A stretch of 5,963 bases of DNA, taken from positions 12,772 through 18,734 of the forward strand of contig DCFR01000046.1 in assembly GCA_002319815.1 (NCBI GenBank), in the 5' to 3' direction. The notes below the pieces were generated by a model. It ran no database searches and was not told where the DNA came from. It was given only the letters and a program-made list of their open reading frames with translations. The stretch's first letter is position 1, and each line of letters opens with the position of its first letter. Below are positions 1-5,963 of this stretch, piece by piece. This stretch comes from Megamonas sp. UBA1799 (GTDB taxonomy: Bacteria; Bacillota; Negativicutes; Selenomonadales; Selenomonadaceae). The position numbers and the translations under genes are program-made.

Positions 1-1847
1 ATTTCCGCCGTTTGTTCCAGCGTCGTCCGGTCTTCCGGACGCGCTGCCATAATGCACCCGGCCATCGTCCCAGCCTGCTTCCAATCGCCTGCCTGCGCTA
101 ATTTATGCATACGGATCCGTAAAGTACAGATTTCCTGCGCCGATGGCGCTGCCTGACCAGTACAATAATGCAGCCATATTTTCTGATACAGCCGCTCCAT
201 ATCCTGCATATAGCGCTTGCCGTCCATGAGCGGCGATTGTTCCAACATGGGTCTCAATTGCCGGTGCAACGCCTGCAGCAATTCGATATCATCGGCTAAA
301 GCCACCGCCCGGTCTTCATATTCAGCCAGGCTGAACGTACAAAGCTCAGCTAGACCTGCATTCATCAGGATACTGTATCCAAACCGTGAACGATGTGTCT
401 GTCCGACCAGCGTAATCACCGGTATCCCCATATACAACGCATCCAAAGTTGTGCCGCCGCCAGGGTAAGGGTATGTATCTAGGGCAATATCTACTTCCTG
501 ATAAGTTGATAAATAATCCGTGCTGAACGCGCGCAGTTCAAACTGACTTTTATCAAAACCTAACCGCTCCAACCGGCCTTCCACCAGAACGCGACCCTCT
601 TCCCGATCAAAAATCTCCCCTTTCAATAATAAGCGGGCACGAGGCACCCTATCTAAAATCCGTTTCCAAACTAACAACATAGTATCCGTTAATTTTGCAT
701 ATGCATTAAAACTGCCAAATGTAACATATTGATTTGCCCTGCAGGCAGAATTTTGTGGTGCAGGTGTTTTATAAAGAGGCGTATAGCAAAAATGACTATG
801 CGGCAAAAGCAGCAATTGCTCTGTAAACATACGCGCTGTTTCTTCTTTAACAGAGAAGCATAAACTCTCGTCTTGCCCGTCTGCATCCAAATAAACATCA
901 CTCAAAAAATAATCCACAGTCTGCAATCCGGTGGTACTCATGTAACCAATCCCGGAAATCTGCACCGGCGCCGGCTTATAGGCTAAAACCGGCAAGCAGC
1001 TGTTCTGTGTGTGTCCTGATAAATCAAACAGAATATCAATCCCGTCGTCGTAAATGATTCGCGCTGCCTGTGCAGCCGTTACACCTTGAATATCCCGCCA
1101 TACATCTGGCAGCGCAGCTACTTGCCGGCTCATTTCATCCTGTGCGCCGCGCATATAACAAAAAACAGCATACCGATTCCGATTATAATATTGCAGCAAA
1201 GCATAACTAAACCGCAAGACTACATGATTCCGAAAATCAGCCGATATATAACCGATTCGCAGTTTTTCGCCGGCAGCGCGCCGGCCGTAATGAAAAAATG
1301 GCCGGCATTTAGCGCAGAAAGTATCATAAGCCGCATGTGCCCGAAAAAAGTTTTCTTCTGCCACATCGTCCCGATAATGCAAGTTAAAAAGATAATTGCT
1401 ATATTCCAAACGTTTGAGCTCCAGGGAATCCGCCAGCTCTGCCGCGCGGCGATAGGCTTTACAGCTATGCCGGCTGTCGCCAGCCCAGCGGCAGCATTGA
1501 CCCAGAAGATTATAAATTTTTTCCTGCACCGCCGGCGCAATTTTCCGATTGGATTGCAAAACCGCCTTTAAGTCATGAAGCACAGACAACCGCGCTCCCG
1601 CCATGAACTGAACGCGCGCCTGCAAAAAAAGCGCATACGCATTGCCAGGCCTCAGTGCAACTAATTCCCTGACCGTTTTTTCCGCCGGCTCCTGCTGATT
1701 GGTTTCAATATAAATGCTTGCTAATAAGCACAACGCATCTCCACAGTTCTCCGGCTGCAGCAAGAGCTGCCGTGCCGCCTGTTCTGCCAAAGCATATTGC
1801 CCGGTCGCCAGATAATCATATGCTGCATTCGCTAACGTTTTTCCCAT
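1..1847 (-). CDS. TPR-GT41 glycosyltransferase, SPINDLY / O-GlcNAc transferase type (3' end outside window)
   Basis: This is a predicted cytoplasmic protein O-glycosyltransferase of family GT41, which usually moves GlcNAc or another sugar from UDP or GDP to Ser/Thr. The frame is open for 615 codons and runs off the left edge. Residues 1-145 are TPR-like helices. A linker SNYLFNLHY (150-158) typical of bacterial members leads into the GT-B catalytic region. The N-lobe has LRIGYISADFRNH (196-208) and DLSGHT (275-280), then YKPAPVQ (290-296), GYMSTTGL (301-308) and PHSHFCY (349-355). The C-lobe has FGSFNAYAKLTD (377-388) and DIALDTYPYPGGGTTLDAL (453-471), then GIPVITL and THRSRFGYSIL. H208 and K385 align with human OGT H498 and K842 by motif, the latter being important for UDP. 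After about residue 545 another helical stretch starts (LAQAGDWKQAGTMA) and is cut off. The ATG at 1847 has AGGAG 6 bases upstream. No frameshift was found across the domain. Donor sugar and target protein are not determinable; GT41 assignment is firm. Confidence 0.93.
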   Translation of the reverse strand, partial: MGKTLANAAYDYLATGQYALAEQAARQLLLQPENCGDALCLLASIYIETNQQEPAEKTVRELVALRPGNAYALFLQARVQFMAGARLSVLHDLKAVLQSNRKIAPAVQEKIYNLLGQCCRWAGDSRHSCKAYRRAAELADSLELKRLEYSNYLFNLHYRDDVAEENFFRAHAAYDTFCAKCRPFFHYGRRAAGEKLRIGYISADFRNHVVLRFSYALLQYYNRNRYAVFCYMRGAQDEMSRQVAALPDVWRDIQGVTAAQAARIIYDDGIDILFDLSGHTQNSCLPVLAYKPAPVQISGIGYMSTTGLQTVDYFLSDVYLDADGQDESLCFSVKEETARMFTEQLLLLPHSHFCYTPLYKTPAPQNSACRANQYVTFGSFNAYAKLTDTMLLVWKRILDRVPRARLLLKGEIFDREEGRVLVEGRLERLGFDKSQFELRAFSTDYLSTYQEVDIALDTYPYPGGGTTLDALYMGIPVITLVGQTHRSRFGYSILMNAGLAELCTFSLAEYEDRAVALADDIELLQALHRQLRPMLEQSPLMDGKRYMQDMERLYQKIWLHYCTGQAAPSAQEICTLRIRMHKLAQAGDWKQAGTMAGCIMAARPEDRTTLEQTAE

Positions 1848-1850
1848 ATG

Positions 1851-4256
1851 TCACTCCTGCTGCAGCGCATTTTCAATACGCCGCATATACTCCGAATACG
1901 TATGACGCAGCGGCTCGGTAACCGACGGCAACAGTCCGCGCATATTGACAGAATCTGCATAAAGATGCGCCAATGCAGATTTATAATCGGCTTTGCTGTC
2001 TACAAACACTCCACGTCGATGATACTCTTCTACAAGCCTGATCCATTCCACGCGTGACAGCAGCACGACCTCCTGCCTCTGTCCTTCCTGCCCGGCATGA
2101 CGTCGATACCAGCTCAAAGGCTCTCGAAATATGGCGCAGTCTCCCTGCTCCAAAAGCTCCAACCACATAACGACATCAGAGATCGCTTTGTACCCCCGAC
2201 AATCCGCCTGCCAATAATGATGAAACAAATCCTTACGGCGAAATAGCACGGCTGACGGCTCTCCCAAAAAATTATTTGCCGTCATTAAAGTCATTCGTCC
2301 GACATCGGTTCCGTTAAAAATACCATACTCGTCTTTGATTTGTAAAAATTCGTTCTGTATTTGCGGCAACGACTTACCTTTAGCATCAATAAAACCGCGC
2401 TGCGAAGTTACCAACTTGACTTCAGGATGCTGCATCAAACAAATTACCATTTTTGTCAACTTGTCCTTTGCCAAAATATCATCATCCATACACCATTGCA
2501 GCAATTCTCCATGCGCTAGTTCTGCAAACGGCTGAAAATTTGCTGCTTTTGTTTTCGCCCCGCGATTGCGGATATAGCGCAATCGGCAATCTGTTTCATA
2601 CGCCGGTATAAGTTGTTCTGTTCGATCATCCGTACTGTTATCACAAACGATAACCTCAAAATTTAAATAGGTTTGTGCCAAAGCACTGCGCAAAGTGGCT
2701 TCAAACAATTCCGGCCGGTTGTATGTAGGAATCAAAATACTCACCAATGGAAGATGTCCTGCCCCAGATGCCATCCGCCGCACGGCCTGTGCAATTCCCT
2801 GTGTAATCTTGCCTCCATCCTTCAATTCCTGCCAGGCAAGTTGATATGATGATGGCAACAGCAGCGACAAAGACACATCCTCTTTCCAGCCCCCGCGCAA
2901 TGCGCTCCAGATTCCCAGCCGATACCAACTATCCAAAAAGGCTGTCATATCCATAACAGCAGCCTGCGGTTGACCAACAGCCCAGGCATCCTCTGCAGCA
3001 TCCCGGTCCTTATGCTGTTGACGGCTATAATACAGATACACCGGCCCTGAATGCCGTCTGGCTAAAATTTCAGTCAAAAAAACCGCATCTTTTTCTTTAT
3101 TGTATAAACTGTTAAGAACCTGAATCACATCAACCGGTTCCTGTTCCTTCAACCCATCAAGTAACGCCTGCAATAACGAAACGTTGTACCGGTCTGTCTG
3201 CAATCCCTGGATAAAATATTCCATAGCTTTTGCCAACTGCAATTGCAGACGGGCAATTTTCCCCAAATATAAATATACACTAGGCAAATAACGCTGCGTA
3301 TTATCGGCCATGCACTGCGCCAATTTTTCCTTTGTTGTCGCCTGATGCCGCAGCCCTTCCTGCAATGCAGTTTCAGCGCCTATGTAATCTTTTTCATCAT
3401 AACAAAAAAATCCTTTGCGAAAATAAAACTCCGTCTGGTCGGGAAACCGGCGAATAGCCGCATCAATCGCCTGATTCACTTCAGCAGCCGGACGGTGTAA
3501 TCGCACCAAAGCTGTAATCCGGCCAGCATCCGCATCCGTTTCCAATCCTACGAAACGTTCCCCGGTCGCAATCGCTTTTTCTGCATAAAGAAGTGATTTT
3601 TCATAATCTTCCAGTCCCTCATAGCAATTCATAAAATAAACATACTCCGTCGGATGCAATTTTTTCTGTGTCGTCTGTTCCAAAAGCTGCAGATTACGTT
3701 TATATTTTCCCCGCATAAGATGTGCCGTATACCCTGTATGATAAATTTCTATTTCTGGCACCAACTGCATCTGCCGTTCTGAACCTTTTACCAGATTAGC
3801 CAGTGCCTCATGAATTTTTCCCTGATAGCGCAATGTTTTTTGATTGCGGAAAATACGAATCTGACATCCGGCGCTGATAAACCGATTATGATCATCCGCA
3901 TCAAAATTGATCCAGCGCGTCACCAATCCAACAATACGGCGCTGTGGATGAAAATGTGCAATCGCCGGCAAAACCCGGTCGATTGTAGCCGGAGAAAAAT
4001 ATTCATCGGCATCGAGAAAGATAACCCATTCTCCATGCACCTGATCCAACGCAAAATTTTTCGCCGCTGCGAAATCATCGCGCCAAAGAAAAGGCACGAC
4101 CCGTGCGCCGCCCTGCTCGGCCAAACGAATGGTTTCATCCGTTGAACCGGTATCCACCACAACAATTTCATCGGCCAAACGACGGACACAATTCAGCCAA
4201 CGCTGAATATTGCCTGCTTCATTTTTGACAATCACACATGCCGATACTTTAATCAT
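1851..4256 (-). CDS. Two-headed glycosyltransferase: GT2 - TPR - GT2
   Basis: This complete 801-residue protein carries two GT-A family 2 domains and would add sugars to a protein-linked or similar glycan in the cytoplasm. Domain 1 (about 1-180) has the GT2 opening with KNE (11-13), VVDTGSTD (33-40), WRDDFAAAKN (58-67), metal-binding DAD (82-84), GKIHE (146-150) and YHTGY (172-176). Residues about 200-480 are helical, with TPR-like units at 205-233 and 326-358. Domain 2 (about 502-745) opens with VSILIPTYNRP (505-515), then VIVCDNSTDD (535-544), an acidic DDD (591-593) as the likely metal site, GEPSAVLFRR (665-674), a likely catalytic-base aspartate in SDVVMWLE (D694) and LSWYRRH (714-720). 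I chose ATG at 4256 because AAAGG lies 9 bases upstream and MIKVSACVIVKNE is a typical GT2 start. An in-frame TTG at 4274 would add six residues but has no evident ribosome site. The N-terminal part is a paralogue of the upstream gene. Both catalytic heads look intact. Sugar and acceptor cannot be read from sequence. Confidence 0.93.
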   Translation of the reverse strand: MIKVSACVIVKNEAGNIQRWLNCVRRLADEIVVVDTGSTDETIRLAEQGGARVVPFLWRDDFAAAKNFALDQVHGEWVIFLDADEYFSPATIDRVLPAIAHFHPQRRIVGLVTRWINFDADDHNRFISAGCQIRIFRNQKTLRYQGKIHEALANLVKGSERQMQLVPEIEIYHTGYTAHLMRGKYKRNLQLLEQTTQKKLHPTEYVYFMNCYEGLEDYEKSLLYAEKAIATGERFVGLETDADAGRITALVRLHRPAAEVNQAIDAAIRRFPDQTEFYFRKGFFCYDEKDYIGAETALQEGLRHQATTKEKLAQCMADNTQRYLPSVYLYLGKIARLQLQLAKAMEYFIQGLQTDRYNVSLLQALLDGLKEQEPVDVIQVLNSLYNKEKDAVFLTEILARRHSGPVYLYYSRQQHKDRDAAEDAWAVGQPQAAVMDMTAFLDSWYRLGIWSALRGGWKEDVSLSLLLPSSYQLAWQELKDGGKITQGIAQAVRRMASGAGHLPLVSILIPTYNRPELFEATLRSALAQTYLNFEVIVCDNSTDDRTEQLIPAYETDCRLRYIRNRGAKTKAANFQPFAELAHGELLQWCMDDDILAKDKLTKMVICLMQHPEVKLVTSQRGFIDAKGKSLPQIQNEFLQIKDEYGIFNGTDVGRMTLMTANNFLGEPSAVLFRRKDLFHHYWQADCRGYKAISDVVMWLELLEQGDCAIFREPLSWYRRHAGQEGQRQEVVLLSRVEWIRLVEEYHRRGVFVDSKADYKSALAHLYADSVNMRGLLPSVTEPLRHTYSEYMRRIENALQQE
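1854..1858 (-). promoter_or_regulatory. Strong Shine-Dalgarno site for the GT41 gene
   Basis: AGGAG on the minus strand sits 6 bases before ATG 1847. It is built from the last Gln and Glu codons of the upstream gene, immediately before its TGA stop (1851-1853). Only 3 bases separate that stop from the ATG. The site is a near-consensus Firmicute-type ribosome binding site and supports both the start choice and translation of the GT41 gene from the same transcript. Confidence 0.8.
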
Positions 4257-5963
4257 GACTTGCCGCCTTTCCAATCCAACAGAGATAAGCTTCTATCTCT
4301 TTGTTGGCTGCCCCCATCTGCTGTGCACGCCGCAAACTCTCCTCAGCCGCTTCCAACTGATGCAGCTGAAAAAAACAAATGCCCACTTCCTGCCAGAACA
4401 TCGCGGTAACCACAGAAACATCTTCCGGTATGGCTGCATAAAGCGTCATCGCTTCCTGCCAATGTTCACCTCGCAATAGTTGCTGCGCAATCCGATAAAC
4501 ATCCGCCCATGAAAAATCCAAGGCGATTTGCAGATAACGATGAACTTGCAACGGCGTACCGGAATTTGCTACAACTTCCAGCATGGATACATAGCTGTCA
4601 AACTCCGCCGCAGACAATTCTTTGTCGTCGCAGGTATACCGTTCCAAGACCCGTTGAAGGCCTTTCGGCAAAAGACTGCGGCTATGTTCCAGCAATAAGT
4701 TTCCCGTCCCCTGCGGCAGCGCCGCTAAATCCAGCAAGCCTAAAAAAAACAATGGCAAGACCTGTCCAACCCGCTGTAATACCGAGTCTTTCAATTCTTC
4801 AAACCTTTGTTGCTGTGCCAGACCATACCCTTGTTCAACTTTTTTCCAAAGTTCCGACGCCGTCGGCAGTTGAGCCGCGTAGCAACGACTAAGCTGTACA
4901 AAACCATACTGTTCCGCCCAGCGACGCAAATATTCCTGATGCAGCGGCGTATTACTATATATTTCCGATAACGCCGCCGCTAATGCCTCCGGAGTTTGAT
5001 CCTGCTGCATTTCTATGTACTCCAATAAGAAATCCGTCTGATAAGGCCGCAGCTGCAAAGCCTGCCGGCAAGCTTCCTTAGACTCTTGCATCCGACCGTT
5101 GCGTTGATAGATTTTTCCCAGACGACTGTAAACGCTTCCCATGATATTACGCGCCATCGTAGCCTCGCCGGACGAATCCCGAGGATGTTCAAACAGATCC
5201 CTGGCCCGTTCCAGTGCCTGTTCCCCTTCCGGTATACGCCGCAAAGCGCAGAGCATGTCTCCTTCATAAGCATAAAAATCAGGCAGCAAGGGAAACCGTT
5301 GGACGCCTCGACGAGCCATAGCCAATTGCTCTGCCAGCGGACGATGCAAATGAATCAAACTGATAATTGTCTCATGGTACAATTCTGAGGTCACTCCAAC
5401 CCCCTGGATTTTCGCCTGTATTGCCAGCTGCGCGTAATGCAGCGACTTCTCATATTCCTGCAGCCCAAAATAACAACTGGCTAAATAAGCATAATGCTGT
5501 TCGCCCTCGCCGTTTTTCTGGATATCCTGCAGCAGCATGGCTAGATCACGATGCGTTTTTTTCATAATGCGTCCTGTGGAATACCCTGTATGCAACAATA
5601 AAATCCGTGACTTTTCCATAAAAACATTCAATTCACCATCCGGCCGCCACAGACACTCATGAATATTGCCTACATACCGCAGCTCCTGCCGACGCCGAAA
5701 AATGCGCACTACCGGATATCGATTAATTTCCTGATTCCCGTAATCAGCGTCAATATTGGAGCTGGTTACCATAACAGCATCAACCTTTGGCTGCATGACA
5801 TCCACTTCTGCCATAAAAAAACGTATTTTTTCCGGCTGTATAAAATATTCATCCGCATCCGGAGAGATAATCCAATCTCCCGATGCTTTAGCAATCATAA
5901 AATTCCGAGCTGCCGAAAAGTCTCCGTTCCAAGCAAATTCAAAAATCTGCGCGCCGGCACTCT
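4249..5963 (-). CDS. GT2 glycosyltransferase with TPR tail (5' end outside window)
   Basis: This is a predicted cytoplasmic inverting glycosyltransferase that would transfer a sugar from a nucleotide-sugar to an acceptor, probably a protein. The frame is open to the right edge: about 570 residues are visible and, by comparison with the downstream gene, about 48 N-terminal residues are missing. An ATG at 5898 lies inside the GT-A fold and is not the true start, because conserved sequence (WNGDFSAARN) continues upstream of it. Visible residues 1-130 are the GT2 domain, with the metal-binding DAD in PDADEYF (35-37), a VGNIHE motif (about 97-102) and LLHTGY (122-127). The rest is helical and TPR-like, clearest at about 156-181 (CYFGLQEYEKS), 272-308 (LGKIYQRNGRMQES) and 522-556. 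No signal peptide or membrane segment is visible, though the N-terminus is not seen. It ends in TAA, overlapping the next start by 8 bases. SunS and GmaR share this general GT2 plus TPR design. Donor and acceptor are unknown. Confidence 0.9.
   Translation of the reverse strand, partial: SAGAQIFEFAWNGDFSAARNFMIAKASGDWIISPDADEYFIQPEKIRFFMAEVDVMQPKVDAVMVTSSNIDADYGNQEINRYPVVRIFRRRQELRYVGNIHECLWRPDGELNVFMEKSRILLLHTGYSTGRIMKKTHRDLAMLLQDIQKNGEGEQHYAYLASCYFGLQEYEKSLHYAQLAIQAKIQGVGVTSELYHETIISLIHLHRPLAEQLAMARRGVQRFPLLPDFYAYEGDMLCALRRIPEGEQALERARDLFEHPRDSSGEATMARNIMGSVYSRLGKIYQRNGRMQESKEACRQALQLRPYQTDFLLEYIEMQQDQTPEALAAALSEIYSNTPLHQEYLRRWAEQYGFVQLSRCYAAQLPTASELWKKVEQGYGLAQQQRFEELKDSVLQRVGQVLPLFFLGLLDLAALPQGTGNLLLEHSRSLLPKGLQRVLERYTCDDKELSAAEFDSYVSMLEVVANSGTPLQVHRYLQIALDFSWADVYRIAQQLLRGEHWQEAMTLYAAIPEDVSVVTAMFWQEVGICFFQLHQLEAAEESLRRAQQMGAANKEIEAYLCWIGKAASHD
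4263..4270 (-). promoter_or_regulatory. Ribosome binding site that fixes the ATG 4256 start
   Basis: AAAGGCGG on the minus strand lies inside the last codons of the upstream GT2-TPR gene. The AAAGG core ends 9 bases before ATG 4256. The alternative TTG start at 4274 lies upstream of this site and so could not use it, which favours the ATG. The start and the upstream stop share the 8 bases ATGATTAA (4249-4256), so re-initiation by terminating ribosomes is likely. Confidence 0.6.

Noticed and set aside
689..901. Minus-strand 70-codon open frame, which could suggest a small separate gene or a frameshift in the GT41 gene.
   Set aside because: It is an alternate frame of the GT41 gene. The true frame reads through with no stop and joins the PHSHFCY and FGSFNAYAK motifs at the correct phase.
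1220..1540. Minus-strand 106-codon open frame overlapping the N-terminal part of the GT41 gene.
   Set aside because: It is a shifted frame of the same DNA; the in-phase frame gives the expected TPR and linker sequence without interruption.
1086..1571. A 161-codon plus-strand open frame with no strong competitor in the computed frames.
   Set aside because: It lies antisense to the GT41 gene, whose minus-strand frame is open across this whole stretch and carries conserved motifs such as LRIGYISADFRNH and SNYLFNLHY. The antisense product shows no recognisable family.
4742..4749. Homopolymer of eight T on the coding strand in the first gene, plus several runs of seven T elsewhere (about 5815-5821, 3404-3410, 1624-1630), considered as phase-variation switches.
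   Set aside because: The runs are short, encode ordinary Phe/Leu codons at several unrelated places, and fit the normal codon use of these genes. No frame is broken at any of them.
4509..4892. Plus-strand 127-codon open frame opposite the first gene.
   Set aside because: It is antisense to a well-supported coding region, has low-complexity Pro/Ala-rich composition expected from the complementary strand, and has no recognisable domain.
4249..5898. Treating ATG 5898 as the true start of the first gene, giving a 549-residue protein.
   Set aside because: The frame is open upstream to the window edge and encodes conserved GT2 sequence matching residues about 49-69 of the next gene, so this ATG is internal.

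Overview
The window is wall-to-wall coding on the minus strand. It holds three consecutive, tightly packed glycosyltransferase genes, read from right to left. The first (4249-5963) is cut by the right edge, the second (1851-4256) is complete, and the third (1-1847) is cut by the left edge. The first two overlap by 8 bases and the next pair is separated by 3 bases, so this looks like the interior of one operon. I see no promoter, terminator, RNA gene, mobile element or CRISPR array, and no non-coding stretch longer than a few bases.

Layout in transcription order: (1) a GT2 (GT-A fold) glycosyltransferase followed by a long TPR-like helical tail, missing its extreme N-terminus; (2) an 801-residue protein with a GT2 domain, a TPR middle and a second, different GT2 domain at the C-terminus; (3) a protein with N-terminal TPR repeats followed by a GT41 (SPINDLY / O-GlcNAc transferase type) catalytic domain and the beginning of a further helical extension. 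The N-terminal portions of genes 1 and 2 are clearly related to each other, which suggests an old tandem duplication followed by divergent C-terminal ends.

TPR-linked GT2 and GT41 enzymes usually glycosylate proteins rather than lipids. A cluster of them most plausibly builds a short glycan on a surface or secreted protein. Flagellin is the best-known target in Firmicutes and other bacteria, but no acceptor gene lies in the window, so the target is an inference. GT41 is the likely candidate for the first O-linked sugar, with the GT2 domains (three in total) as candidates for extension or for alternative sites.

The strong AGGAG Shine-Dalgarno site, base composition near half G+C by eye, and the style of the GT41 and TPR-GT2 sequences fit a Firmicute, perhaps of the Negativicutes (Selenomonas/Sporomusa-like anaerobes). 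That placement rests on recalled family resemblance and is only moderately secure.
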